Origin: Polaribacter sp. MED152
Lineage (GTDB): Bacteria > Bacteroidota > Bacteroidia > Flavobacteriales > Flavobacteriaceae
NCBI RefSeq assembly: GCF_000152945.2
Contig: NC_020830.1
Coordinates: 248,001-312,000 of the forward strand
DNA: 64,000 bases
Direction of reading: 5' to 3'
Below the pieces are notes generated by a model. The model was not told the DNA's origin. It saw only the letters and a program-made list of their open reading frames with translations, and did no database searches. A program made the translations under genes and the position numbers. Positions 17,956 through 26,610 of the stretch are shown in pieces. Position 1 is the first letter of the stretch; the number at the start of each line of letters is the position of its first letter.

Positions 17956-18666
17956 ATGAAATATTTTTTAACACTTGTATTAACAATTTTATTGTTTTCT
18001 TGTAATGAGAAAAACACTCACCAAAATGATAATATAGAAGGTCTTTGGCTTGTTAAAAAAGTAAATATGAACAATCAAGATTTAACTCCAATTGCAAAAT
18101 GGATGCGTTTCAATGCTGATTCTACTCAAAGCTCAGGAAATGGCTGGTTACAACATACAGTAGGTTCTTGGAGCGTTTCTGCTAGCAATGAATTATCATT
18201 AACAAATACCTACGGAATTAAAGATAATGCAGAACCATTTAAAGTAAAGTTTTTGAATGGAAAAATGATTTGGAATAGAGTAGAAGAGGGTAACCCTATT
18301 GAAGTTGTTCTTGAAAGAACTGATAAATTACCAACTTCTGAAGCAAATAAATTATATGGCTTATGGAAATTTAATTCTATTATAGAAGATGATAAAGATG
18401 TTTCAAAAACTTTGAATCCGTCTAAAAATGCAATGCTTTTTTTAAGATGGGACAATACCTATGAACTTCGTAATTACCCTAAAGGAACTAAATATGGTAT
18501 TTTTAAAACACATGGTCATAGATTACAATTAGATATGGTGAGTTATAGTAAAAAGCCAGAATTTCAATTTTACAACTATAATTTAAAAGATACTACGTTA
18601 GTATTAAAATCTACAAATAGTAAAAAAGAAGTCAAACTAACAAGAATCCATCAATTTTTACAATAA
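17956..18666 (+). CDS. Lipocalin-like lipoprotein
   Basis: A 236-residue lipoprotein (lipobox LLFSC, Cys16). Two similar halves each start with a lipocalin-like IEGLWLVKK or LYGLWKFNS strand, so it may hold two small beta-barrel domains. No ligand residues can be named. It lies 3 bases after the MORN-repeat gene and upstream of the mnmA promoter. Confidence 0.65.
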   Translation: MKYFLTLVLTILLFSCNEKNTHQNDNIEGLWLVKKVNMNNQDLTPIAKWMRFNADSTQSSGNGWLQHTVGSWSVSASNELSLTNTYGIKDNAEPFKVKFLNGKMIWNRVEEGNPIEVVLERTDKLPTSEANKLYGLWKFNSIIEDDKDVSKTLNPSKNAMLFLRWDNTYELRNYPKGTKYGIFKTHGHRLQLDMVSYSKKPEFQFYNYNLKDTTLVLKSTNSKKEVKLTRIHQFLQ

Positions 18667-18707
18667 ATCCATCAATTCTTTCAATTTATAGTTCACTTAC
18701 AAAGTCG

Positions 18708-18715
18708 TAACTTTG
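18708..18715 (+). promoter_or_regulatory. -7 box of mnmA
   Basis: TAACTTTG, a good match to TAnnTTTG, ending 19 bases before the mnmA ATG; the -33 element is weak. Confidence 0.55.
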
Positions 18716-18733
18716 CAACCTCAAAATTAAAAA

Positions 18734-19921
18734 ATGAAACGAGTAGTTGTTGGTCTTTCTGGTGGAGTAGATTCTAGTGTTACAGCACATTTACTTAAAG
18801 AACAAGGGTATGAAGTTATTGGCTTATTTATGAAAAATTGGCACGATGATTCTGTAACAATATCTAACGAATGTCCTTGGTTAGAAGATAGTAATGATGC
18901 AATGATTGTTGCAGAAAAACTAGGTATTCCTTTTCAAGTGGTAGATTTAAGTGAGCAATACAAAGAGCGTATTGTAGATTATATGTTTGCAGAATATGAA
19001 AAAGGTAGAACTCCAAACCCAGATGTTCTTTGTAATAGAGAAATTAAGTTTGATGTTTTTATGGATATCGCCTTAAAATTGGGTGCAGATTATGTAGCTA
19101 CAGGTCATTATTGTAGAAAAGCAGAAGAAATTATTGATGATAAACCCGTTTACAAATTGTTAGCAGGTAAAGACAATAATAAGGATCAATCTTATTTCTT
19201 ATGTCAATTATCTCAACAACAATTAGCAAAAGCACTTTTTCCAATAGGTGAATTAACAAAACCTGAAGTTAGGGAAATTGCAAAAGAAGCAGATTTAATT
19301 ACTGCAGAAAAGAAAGACTCACAAGGTTTGTGTTTTATTGGTAAAGTAAGATTGCCTGAATTTTTACAACAAAAACTACAACCTAAAAAAGGAGATATTG
19401 TTACAATACCCTCAGATTTTTCAGATTATATAAAAGAACAACCAAAGTTTGAAAGCAAAGAAGAGGAGTTAAAATATCTATCAACCAAATTTACCTATAA
19501 TAAAACTGATGGTAAAGTTGTTGGAATTCATCAAGGAGCACATTACTTTACCAAAGGACAACGTAAAGGACTTAATGTCGGTGGTACAAAAGAGGCATTA
19601 TATGTTATTGAGACTGATGTTGAAGAGAATGTGATTTATACAGGGGAAGGTAAACAGCATCCAGGTTTGTACAGAAATGTACTATTTGTAGCGAATGAAG
19701 AAATTCATTGGATTCGTGAAGATTTAACTTTAAAACCTAGCGAAACTATGCAAGTTGAAGCAAGAATTAGGTACAGGCAAGTTTTGGAACAAGCTACATT
19801 ATATAAAGTAGATTCAGGTTTATATGTAGAATTTGAGAATAAACAATCTGCAATACAAGAAGGTCAATTTGTAGCTTGGTACAAAAATGAAGAATTGTTA
19901 GGTTCAGGTGTAATTTCTTAA
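18734..19921 (+). CDS. mnmA: tRNA-specific 2-thiouridylase
   Basis: Installs sulfur at C2 of U34 in Lys, Glu and Gln tRNAs. The PP-loop SGGVDSS is at residues 9-15, with the catalytic cysteines Cys100 ([10 protein letters not shown]) and Cys200 (SQGLCFIG) both present. The 395-residue length is normal, and the C-terminal beta-barrel is intact. It is likely to act on the tRNA-Lys(TTT) encoded at the start of this window. A -7 box TAACTTTG sits 19 bases upstream. Confidence 0.97.
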   Translation: MKRVVVGLSGGVDSSVTAHLLKEQGYEVIGLFMKNWHDDSVTISNECPWLEDSNDAMIVAEKLGIPFQVVDLSEQYKERIVDYMFAEYEKGRTPNPDVLCNREIKFDVFMDIALKLGADYVATGHYCRKAEEIIDDKPVYKLLAGKDNNKDQSYFLCQLSQQQLAKALFPIGELTKPEVREIAKEADLITAEKKDSQGLCFIGKVRLPEFLQQKLQPKKGDIVTIPSDFSDYIKEQPKFESKEEELKYLSTKFTYNKTDGKVVGIHQGAHYFTKGQRKGLNVGGTKEALYVIETDVEENVIYTGEGKQHPGLYRNVLFVANEEIHWIREDLTLKPSETMQVEARIRYRQVLEQATLYKVDSGLYVEFENKQSAIQEGQFVAWYKNEELLGSGVIS

Positions 19922-19939
19922 ATTTACCAAAAACCTTGT

Positions 19940-20734
19940 TTGAAAAAAGAATCGCTAATTCTATTTTTATTTATTTCATTTTTTAGTTTTTGTCAAAACA
20001 AAGAAATAATTACATATTATAATTCAAAGGGGCAAATTACCAAAGAAGCTTTAAAAGCAGTAATCATTCAAAAAGTTTCAAAAGAGAATGATTCTCTATG
20101 GTTATTTAGAAGATTTAGAAGAAATAATCAGTTGGCAGTTTATTGGTATTCCAAAACTAAAGACTCTCAGAATAAGATTGGTCAAATGGTTACTTTTGAT
20201 TTGAATGATAGTATATCAAGTATTAAATATTTTAATCACCAGGGTTTAGAAAACGGAAAATTTTCCTCTTGGTTTGACAATCGAAATAAGAATTCTGAAG
20301 GGCGATATGTTAATGGTAAAAAAGAAGGACTTTGGAGACGATATTATTATTCAGGTGAATTATCTGCAAAAGCTATGTTTAAGAATGATTCATTAATTAA
20401 TGAGAGATTTTATACCAAGGACGGTGCTGTAAAAGAAAAAGATAAAAATTGTTGTAGGAAGAAGCCAGAATTTAAAGGAGGAATTAAGAAATACAGGAAA
20501 ATAGTTCAGAAATTTCTGAAAACTTTAGATTATAAAATTAAAGGAAGTATAACCGTTAATTATACTATTGGTATAGATGGGAAACTAACTAATGTTAGAA
20601 TTTATGATGTTTTACCATTAGATTTAAAAAATAAAATAATTGATTTTTTTAATAATATAGAAGGTTGGCAACCTGGTTTTATTGGTGGTAGAGAAATGCC
20701 TTTTCAAAATTCGTTTACTATTCATTTTAAATAA
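19940..20734 (+). CDS. Exported protein with MORN repeats and a TonB C-terminal-like domain
   Basis: A 264-residue protein with signal peptide (residues 1-18, ending FSFCQ). The middle has MORN-like repeats (GRYVNGKKEGLWRRYYYSGE), and residues about 195-264 resemble the TonB C-terminal domain (GSITVNYTIGIDGKLTNVRI, then EMPFQNSFTIHFK). There is no in-frame ATG before the signal peptide: translation must start at TTG 19940, 18 bases after the mnmA stop. It lacks an N-terminal anchor for ExbB/ExbD coupling, so a role as true TonB is doubtful. Confidence 0.72.
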   Translation: MKKESLILFLFISFFSFCQNKEIITYYNSKGQITKEALKAVIIQKVSKENDSLWLFRRFRRNNQLAVYWYSKTKDSQNKIGQMVTFDLNDSISSIKYFNHQGLENGKFSSWFDNRNKNSEGRYVNGKKEGLWRRYYYSGELSAKAMFKNDSLINERFYTKDGAVKEKDKNCCRKKPEFKGGIKKYRKIVQKFLKTLDYKIKGSITVNYTIGIDGKLTNVRIYDVLPLDLKNKIIDFFNNIEGWQPGFIGGREMPFQNSFTIHFK

Positions 20735-20736
20735 AT

Positions 20737-21678
20737 ATGAAAAACAAAATCATTCAACTTTTTAATATAAAATACCCAATTATTCAAGGAGGAATGATTT
20801 GGGTGTCTGGTTACAAGTTAGCAGCTGCAGTATCTAATGCAGGTGGTTTAGGTTTAATTGGTGCTGGTTCTATGTATCCAGAAGTTTTAAGAGAACACAT
20901 TCAAAAATGTAAAAAGGCAACAGACAAACCATTTGGTGTTAATGTGCCTATGTTATATCCGCAAATTGATGAAATCATGGATATCATTATTGAAGAAGGT
21001 GTTAAAATTGTTTTTACTTCAGCAGGAAATCCGAAAACGTGGACATCGCATTTAAAAGAACAAGGAATTACAGTTGTGCACGTTGTGAGCTCTGTAAAGT
21101 TTGCCTTAAAAGCGCAAAATGCAGGCGTAGATGCTGTGGTTTGTGAAGGTTTTGAGGCTGGAGGTCATAATGGACGTGAAGAAACAACTACGTTTGCACT
21201 AATTCCTATGGTAAAAGAACAATTAGAAATACCTGTTATAGCAGCAGGAGGTATTGGTTCTGGTAGAGGAATGTTAGCAGCTATGGTTTTAGGTGCAGAT
21301 GCTGTACAAATGGGCAGCAGGTTTGCAGCTACAGAAGAATCTTCTGCTCACGCTAATTTTAAAGAAAGCATTGTTGCTGTAAAAGATGGGGATACTCATT
21401 TAACTTTTAAAGAATTGGCTCCTGTGCGTTTAATTAAAAATAAGTTCTTCGAGGAAGTCCAAGAATTATATCAGAAAAAACCATCTATAGACGATTTAAA
21501 AGAATTATTGGGTAGAGCAAGAGCTAAAAAAGGAATGTTTGAAGGAGATTTAGACAATGGAGAGCTGGAAATAGGTCAAATTGCAGGTTTAATTCATGAT
21601 ATAAAACCGGCAAAAGAGGTTTTAGAAGATATAATAACAGAATTTGAAAAAGTTAAAGCTAACGTGAGTAGGCTGTAA
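20737..21678 (+). CDS. Nitronate monooxygenase family flavoenzyme
   Basis: A 313-residue FMN-dependent TIM-barrel enzyme. It shows YPIIQGGMIWVSG at the N-terminus, GFEAGGHNG in the middle (catalytic His of the family), and phosphate-binding AAGGIGSGRGM with LGADAVQMGSRF. These are shared by nitronate monooxygenases and FabK-type enoyl-ACP reductases; the GHNG motif favours the former. It starts 2 bases after the upstream stop. Confidence 0.87.
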   Translation: MKNKIIQLFNIKYPIIQGGMIWVSGYKLAAAVSNAGGLGLIGAGSMYPEVLREHIQKCKKATDKPFGVNVPMLYPQIDEIMDIIIEEGVKIVFTSAGNPKTWTSHLKEQGITVVHVVSSVKFALKAQNAGVDAVVCEGFEAGGHNGREETTTFALIPMVKEQLEIPVIAAGGIGSGRGMLAAMVLGADAVQMGSRFAATEESSAHANFKESIVAVKDGDTHLTFKELAPVRLIKNKFFEEVQELYQKKPSIDDLKELLGRARAKKGMFEGDLDNGELEIGQIAGLIHDIKPAKEVLEDIITEFEKVKANVSRL

Positions 21679-21731
21679 CATGATTTTTAAAAGATTCTCT
21701 TTCTTTAACACCTTTCTAACTTAATTGGCAC

Positions 21732-21739
21732 TATCTTTG
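21732..21739 (+). promoter_or_regulatory. -7 box of the cold-shock gene
   Basis: TATCTTTG, a perfect TAnnTTTG match, lies about 55 bases before the cold-shock start codon, giving an mRNA leader of roughly 45-50 nt. No clean -33 element was found. Confidence 0.6.
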
Positions 21740-21793
21740 CAACCAATATAAACGTTGCTAGGAATTAATTTAGCAGCACATAATTTTTTTATA

Positions 21794-21985
21794 ATGAATA
21801 AAGGTACCGTAAAATTTTTCAATGAGTCTAAAGGATTTGGATTTATCACTGAAGAAGGAACAAACAAAGAACATTTTGTACATGTGTCAGGATTAGTTGA
21901 CGAAATTCGTGAGAACGATGAAGTTGAGTTTGACTTACAAGATGGAAGAAAAGGATTAAACGCAGTAAACGTAAGAGTATTATAA
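21794..21985 (+). CDS. Cold-shock domain protein
   Basis: A 63-residue single CSD protein. RNP1 (KGFGFI, residues 13-18) and RNP2 (HFVHVS, 27-32) are present, the latter with His where Phe/Ile is more usual. It binds single-stranded RNA or DNA as an RNA chaperone. The ATG at 21794 was chosen because it gives the standard MNKGTVKFFN start; an upstream in-frame ATG would add unrelated residues. A strong terminator follows. Confidence 0.95.
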   Translation: MNKGTVKFFNESKGFGFITEEGTNKEHFVHVSGLVDEIRENDEVEFDLQDGRKGLNAVNVRVL

Positions 21986-22016
21986 TATATATTTATTACT
22001 AGTTAAATTTTTATCT

Positions 22017-22046
22017 AAAAGCCTCGCAATTTGCGAGGCTTTTTTT
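22017..22046 (+). terminator. Terminator of the cold-shock gene
   Basis: GCCTCGC (22021-22027) pairs with GCGAGGC (22033-22039), extended by A/T pairs on both sides and followed by T8. Confidence 0.92.
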
Positions 22047-22069
22047 ATTTTAGTTTTTCAAGAATTATT

Positions 22070-22267
22070 ATGATTGACGGTAGACAAAGAAAAAATATTA
22101 AAATTGGTTTATTTGTAGAAATAGTACAAAAGCCACATCAAAGATCTGGAGAATTAACTAAGGGAGAAGTAGCTAAAGTTTTAACCAAATCAATACAACA
22201 TCCTCATGGAATTAAAGTTCAGTTAAAATCTGGTTTGGTAGGTAGAGTCAAAAATATATTAGCCTAA
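22070..22267 (+). CDS. YwbE family protein (DUF2196)
   Basis: A 65-residue protein starting MIDGRQRKNIKIG; the sequence VEIVQKPHQRSGELTKGEV and GIKVQLKSGLVGRV match the YwbE family, a small KOW-like beta-barrel of unknown role, perhaps RNA-binding. The ATG at 22070 was chosen over an upstream ATG lying inside the cold-shock terminator. It converges with the lytic transglycosylase gene 3 bases away. Confidence 0.88.
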   Translation: MIDGRQRKNIKIGLFVEIVQKPHQRSGELTKGEVAKVLTKSIQHPHGIKVQLKSGLVGRVKNILA

Positions 22268-22270
22268 TTA

Positions 22271-23173
22271 TTATCTAATAGGTATCTTAATTTGATATAG
22301 TTTTCTACTCTTATTGTTTAAATGATTCTCTCTTAACCAAGGATTATACTTTTTAAACTCCTTATAATTTAAACCATAGTTTTTGGCAAACCTTGCAATG
22401 TTTGTAATTGCAGAATCAACTTCGATTTCTCTTGTTTTTTCTAAGGTATATAAATCACTTTCATCAAAAACAAAACCATACTTTCTAGGGTTTGAGATTA
22501 CTTCTTTTAAAGCCAATATTCTAAAAATATAACGTTCAGTTTCATCTGGTAATAAAGCGTCATAATAGTTGTTAACCTGTTGTGTTTCTAATCTACTAGC
22601 CACTCCATAATTACCTGCGTTGTAAGCTGCTGCTGCAAGTGTCCAAGAACCCAATCTTTCTTTAGATTTTTTCAAATACTCAGCTGCTACTTTTGTAGAT
22701 TTTTCAATATGGTAACGTTCATCAACATTCTTGTTAATTTCTAAACCATATTCTTTTCCAGTAGTTTTCATAAAATGCCACATTCCTGCTGCACCAACAG
22801 AAGAAGTTTCATCAATTAAGCCACTTTCTGCTAAAGCCAAAAACTTAAAATCGTCAGGTAAACCGTACTTTTTTAATAAGGGCTCTAGAATAGGAAAATA
22901 TTGATTGGCCCTTTTTATCAATAATAAACCATTAGATTGCCAATAGGTATTTACCAATAATTCTCTATCCATTCGTTCTCTAACATCAGGAATTTCAATT
23001 GGTACTCTTTCACCTGCCAAGTTTAAATTTGCAGGTAATTCAAGTGCTTGAATTTTGTAATTTTTGTGTGTATTTGTAATTGATTGTACTTCGTTTTCAT
23101 GAATAGCATTCATAAATAATACAGTCACTAGAACAATACTGGCTAAGGTTAAAAGGCGAAATGATTTTTTCAT
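22271..23173 (-). CDS. Lytic transglycosylase (SLT domain)
   Basis: A 300-residue envelope enzyme that cleaves peptidoglycan glycan strands to anhydromuramyl ends. A signal or anchor helix (residues 8-24) precedes the SLT domain, with the catalytic Glu in ALAESGL and the family motifs GAAGMWHFM and AAAYNAGNYG (MltD/Slt type). The C-terminal region lacks full LysM repeats typical of long MltD. It is last of three minus-strand genes after mtaB and a hydrolase. Confidence 0.92.
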   Translation of the reverse strand: MKKSFRLLTLASIVLVTVLFMNAIHENEVQSITNTHKNYKIQALELPANLNLAGERVPIEIPDVRERMDRELLVNTYWQSNGLLLIKRANQYFPILEPLLKKYGLPDDFKFLALAESGLIDETSSVGAAGMWHFMKTTGKEYGLEINKNVDERYHIEKSTKVAAEYLKKSKERLGSWTLAAAAYNAGNYGVASRLETQQVNNYYDALLPDETERYIFRILALKEVISNPRKYGFVFDESDLYTLEKTREIEVDSAITNIARFAKNYGLNYKEFKKYNPWLRENHLNNKSRKLYQIKIPIR

Positions 23174-23216
23174 GCGAAATTTTAATTTTACTTTAAAAAT
23201 AAATAAAATAATGAGT

Positions 23217-23882
23217 CTATGCAGTTAAAGTTTCGTGAATTATTTTAGTAATTTCTTTGGCTTTAATAATAATCATAGAATGGTTTGCATTCTCTATTCT
23301 TATACAGTTTGATATACTTTTGATTGGGAAGATTTCGTCTTTAGTACCATGAATATGAACTATACCATCTATTACATCTGTATGATTCCAGTTTATGGCA
23401 TTATGAATAGACCATTTAATGTACTTTTCACCTCTAACAGATAAATATTTCTTATAAAGTTTGGCTTTCTTTTCTAAGGTTTTTCCCACAAAAAATTTAG
23501 AGTAATCCTCAAAATTAGTAACCAATTGTGTAGGAAATAATTTGTAGATTTTACTTTTACTAGCCAACACAAATCGTTTTGGTAACTCTTCTGATGATTT
23601 TACACTTGAGATGATAATCAATCTTTGAACAGCAATTAGTTTACTTATTTCTTGAACAATAATACCACCAAATGAAACTCCGACTAAAACAGGATTTTCA
23701 TGTTTAATTTCTTTAGATAAGCGTAAAGCATAATTACTAATTTCTTCTTCTAAATCTAAAGGTTCAATCCAAGATAAATAATGACACTCATATATTTCTG
23801 GATTTAAAGCTAAGTTTTCAAAAATTTCTGGTCCAGCTGCTAAGCCAGGCATAAAATAAATATGAGTTTTAGCCTTATCCAT
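23217..23882 (-). CDS. Alpha/beta-hydrolase, small
   Basis: A 221-residue hydrolase-like protein: FMPGLAAGPEIF near the N-terminus, nucleophile elbow GVSFGG (Ser near residue 71), the acid in HIHGTKDEIFP, and His in ENANHSM. The small size and missing cap resemble esterase or YqiA-type proteins. The substrate is unknown. It lies 5 bases after mtaB and 43 before the transglycosylase gene. Confidence 0.82.
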   Translation of the reverse strand: MDKAKTHIYFMPGLAAGPEIFENLALNPEIYECHYLSWIEPLDLEEEISNYALRLSKEIKHENPVLVGVSFGGIIVQEISKLIAVQRLIIISSVKSSEELPKRFVLASKSKIYKLFPTQLVTNFEDYSKFFVGKTLEKKAKLYKKYLSVRGEKYIKWSIHNAINWNHTDVIDGIVHIHGTKDEIFPIKSISNCIRIENANHSMIIIKAKEITKIIHETLTA

Positions 23883-23887
23883 GTTAA

Positions 23888-25222
23888 TTAAATATTTACA
23901 GTTTGTTTAACGAAATCAAATCGAACTAAACCATCTTCATCAATTTTAGTAAGTTCTATGGTGTGTAGTGTATTTACTAACTCAGGATTCCAAGGCGTTT
24001 TAACTTTTACATAATTTTCGGTAAATCCATTAATATAGCCTTCTTTATTTTCATTTTCAAATAAAACAGTCAGCGTATTTCCTAACTGAGATTCATAGAA
24101 AGCCCTTCTTTTTTTAGCTGATAAGCCTCGTAACATTTTACTACGTTTTGCTCTAGTTTTTTTAGGTACAACACCATCAAAATCTACAGCTTCAGTATTT
24201 GGTCTTTCAGAGTACGTAAATACGTGTAAGTAAGAGATATTTAAATCATTCAGATAGTTATAGGTTTCTAAAAATAACTCATCTGTTTCTCCAGGAAAAC
24301 CTACGATTACATCAACACCAATACAGGCATTAGGCATTACTTCCTTAATTTTATTTACTCTATTTGTGTAAGTATTTTTTAAATACCTACGTTTCATTTT
24401 TTTCAATAATTTATCACTTCCAGATTGCAATGGAATATGAAAATGAGGAACAAAAGAGTTTGATTTAGATACAAAATCTATAGTTTCATCTTTAAGAAGA
24501 TTTGGCTCTATAGATGAAATGCGTAACCTATGAATACCTTCTACTAAATCTAACTCTTTCACCAATTCTAAAAAGGTATGTTCGTGCTTTTTATTACCAA
24601 ACTCACCTTTTCCATAATCACCAATATTTACACCAGTTAATACAATTTCTTTAATACCTTTAGAAGATATTTCTTTGGCATTATTTATTACATTTTGTAA
24701 GGTATCACTTCTAGAAATTCCTCTAGCTAAAGGTATTGTACAATAAGTACATTTGTAGTCACAACCATCTTGAACTTTAAGAAAAGCACGAGTTCTATCA
24801 CCTATCGAATAAGAACCTACATAAAAATCTGCATCTACAATTTCGCAGGAATGTACTTCTCCTAAATCATTTTTACTTAAATCATTTAAGTAACTGGTTA
24901 CATTAAATTTTTCTGTAGCACCTAATACCAAATCTACACCATCAACAGCTGCTAATTCTTCTGGTTTTAATTGTGCATAACAACCTACTGCAATTAAAAA
25001 AGCATTTTCATTTTTCTTTAGTGCATTTTTTACAATAGATTTAAATCTTTTGTCTGCATTGTCTGTTACAGAACATGTATTAATTACATAAATGTCTGCA
25101 ACTTCTTCAAAATCAACTTTTTCAAAACCTTCATTCACAAAATTTCTTGCAATAGTTGAGGTTTCAGAAAAATTTAATTTACATCCTAAAGTATAAAAAG
25201 CGACTTTTTTATCTGACATCAT
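23888..25222 (-). CDS. mtaB: tRNA t6A37 methylthiotransferase
   Basis: Radical-SAM enzyme converting t6A37 to ms2t6A37 in ANN-decoding tRNAs, including tRNA-Lys. The N-terminal cluster cysteines are Cys14, Cys50 and Cys81, and the radical-SAM motif CDYKCTYC gives Cys154, Cys158 and Cys161. The TRAM-like C-terminal region is present. MtaB is favoured over MiaB by the start VAFYTLGCKLNFSE and 444-residue length. Two possible starts (MMS) differ by one codon. Confidence 0.94.
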   Translation of the reverse strand: MMSDKKVAFYTLGCKLNFSETSTIARNFVNEGFEKVDFEEVADIYVINTCSVTDNADKRFKSIVKNALKKNENAFLIAVGCYAQLKPEELAAVDGVDLVLGATEKFNVTSYLNDLSKNDLGEVHSCEIVDADFYVGSYSIGDRTRAFLKVQDGCDYKCTYCTIPLARGISRSDTLQNVINNAKEISSKGIKEIVLTGVNIGDYGKGEFGNKKHEHTFLELVKELDLVEGIHRLRISSIEPNLLKDETIDFVSKSNSFVPHFHIPLQSGSDKLLKKMKRRYLKNTYTNRVNKIKEVMPNACIGVDVIVGFPGETDELFLETYNYLNDLNISYLHVFTYSERPNTEAVDFDGVVPKKTRAKRSKMLRGLSAKKRRAFYESQLGNTLTVLFENENKEGYINGFTENYVKVKTPWNPELVNTLHTIELTKIDEDGLVRFDFVKQTVNI

Positions 25223-25242
25223 TCCTTTACTTTTATCGTGGG

Positions 25243-25250
25243 CAAATTTA
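25243..25250 (-). promoter_or_regulatory. Candidate -7 box for mtaB
   Basis: The minus strand reads TAAATTTG (TAnnTTTG), 20 bases before the mtaB start. It sits in the 39-base space between the divergent mtaB and GNAT genes, so promoter regions must overlap the GNAT 5' end. Confidence 0.45.
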
Positions 25251-25261
25251 CAATAATATTG

Positions 25262-25759
25262 ATGATTTTTGAAACTGAAAGGTTACGAATAAGATATCTT
25301 ACTTTAAAAGATTTAAATTCTTTTCATAAAATGCAAAGCAATCCTAAAGTAATGCAATTTGCTGATGGTGAGGTTGATACTTTTGAAGGTCATAGAAAAG
25401 AGTTAATTACACTCATCAATAAATATGAAATAGAAAATAACGACTTCTGGATTTACGCTATAGAACGCAAAATAGATGAAAAATTTTTAGGTACATTGGC
25501 TTTGGTAAAAGATGGTGATGATGATGAAATCGGATATCGATTTTTAGAAGAATTTTGGAACAAGGGTTATGGAAAAGAAGTTTGCAAAGCTACTTTAGAG
25601 TATTGCAAACACAAAGGAATGCAGCAATTAGTAGCATATTGTATAGATGCAAATGTAGCATCTGCTAAAATATTAAAAGGTTTAAATTTTGATTCAGTTG
25701 ATAAACTTACCTTTGATAATCAGCAGTTTTCAGAAACTAAATATAAAATTCAATTATGA
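25262..25759 (+). CDS. GNAT-family N-acetyltransferase
   Basis: A 165-residue acetyltransferase of the RimJ/RimL type: MIFETERLRIRYLTLKDL, then the acetyl-CoA loop region EIGYRFLEEFWNKGYGKEV and CIDANVASAKILKGLNF. The substrate (often a ribosomal protein N-terminus or a small amine) is not determined. The ATG at 25262 was chosen because it gives the family start; a GTG 24 bases earlier would add an unlikely leader. It overlaps the next gene by 4 bases (ATGA). Confidence 0.88.
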   Translation: MIFETERLRIRYLTLKDLNSFHKMQSNPKVMQFADGEVDTFEGHRKELITLINKYEIENNDFWIYAIERKIDEKFLGTLALVKDGDDDEIGYRFLEEFWNKGYGKEVCKATLEYCKHKGMQQLVAYCIDANVASAKILKGLNFDSVDKLTFDNQQFSETKYKIQL

Positions 25760-26073
25760 TTGTAGATCATCTTAAACCACCCTATTATGCTGTAATATTT
25801 ACAACAATTATGGGCGATAATACAAAGGGTTATGCAGAAACTTCTAAAAGAATAGAAGCTTTAGCGAAACAACAAGATGGTTATTTAGGTTTGGAATTTG
25901 CAAGAAATGAAATAGGAATAACTGTTTCTTATTGGCAGAGTTTAGAAGCCATTCAAAATTGGAAAAATAACATAGAACATACAGAAGCAAGAACTTTAGG
26001 CAGAGAACAATGGTACAAGCAATACCAATTGAGAATTTGTAAAGTTGAACGTGAATATGGTTTTAAGAAATAA
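25756..26073 (+). CDS. Antibiotic biosynthesis monooxygenase (ABM) domain protein
   Basis: A 105-residue ABM/EthD-like ferredoxin-fold protein: YYAVIFTTIMGDN, then GYLGLEFARNEIGITVSYWQSLEAIQNWKNN, a layout seen in YdhR/HmoA-like proteins. Members are cofactor-free monooxygenases or haem-degrading enzymes, but many are uncharacterised. Its start overlaps the GNAT stop, and the DUF4442 gene starts 3 bases after it, forming a three-gene unit. Confidence 0.85.
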   Translation: MIVDHLKPPYYAVIFTTIMGDNTKGYAETSKRIEALAKQQDGYLGLEFARNEIGITVSYWQSLEAIQNWKNNIEHTEARTLGREQWYKQYQLRICKVEREYGFKK

Positions 26074-26076
26074 TTA

Positions 26077-26610
26077 ATGTACGCACAGATTCAAAAAGTT
26101 TTAGAGAAGTTTATGAGTAAAGCTAGTATTTATAAATACGGTTTTAACTTATCACCAATGTATAGAAGGTCTACAGGAAGAATTGTAGAGGTTTCTGATG
26201 ATCTTTTAAAAGTAAAGATTAAGATAAAATTGAGTTATAAGAATAGCAACTATGTAGGTTCTATTTTTGGCGGAAGTTTATTTTCTGCTACTGATCCTAT
26301 TTTTATGATTCAGCTTTTAAATATTTTAGATAATAATTATGTGGTTTGGGATAAAGCTGCATCTATTAAATTTAAAAGGCCAGCAAAAGAAACTTGCTAT
26401 GTAGATTTTATTTTTACTCAAGAAGAAATAGCTGAAATTAAAGCAGATATTGCAATTAAAAAAGAAATTGATTTAGTCAAAAACATCAAATTAACCAATA
26501 AAGATAAAAGTGTTGTTTTTGCTGAGGTTTCTAAAACCATTTATATAGCAGATAAATCTTATTATAAGGAAAAACGGAAAAATAAAAAGCTTAAAAAATC
26601 TTCTCTTTAA
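26077..26610 (+). CDS. DUF4442 hotdog-fold protein
   Basis: A 177-residue protein in the hotdog superfamily (DUF4442, thioesterase-like). Seen: RSTGRIVEVSDDLLKVKIKI, GSIFGGSLFSATDPIFMI (the central helix of the hotdog) and DKAASIKFKRP. A thioesterase or acyl-binding role is likely from the fold; the substrate is unknown. A second Met at residue 13 is an alternative start. The 3' end overlaps the convergent flavoprotein gene by 20 bases. Confidence 0.82.
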   Translation: MYAQIQKVLEKFMSKASIYKYGFNLSPMYRRSTGRIVEVSDDLLKVKIKIKLSYKNSNYVGSIFGGSLFSATDPIFMIQLLNILDNNYVVWDKAASIKFKRPAKETCYVDFIFTQEEIAEIKADIAIKKEIDLVKNIKLTNKDKSVVFAEVSKTIYIADKSYYKEKRKNKKLKKSSL

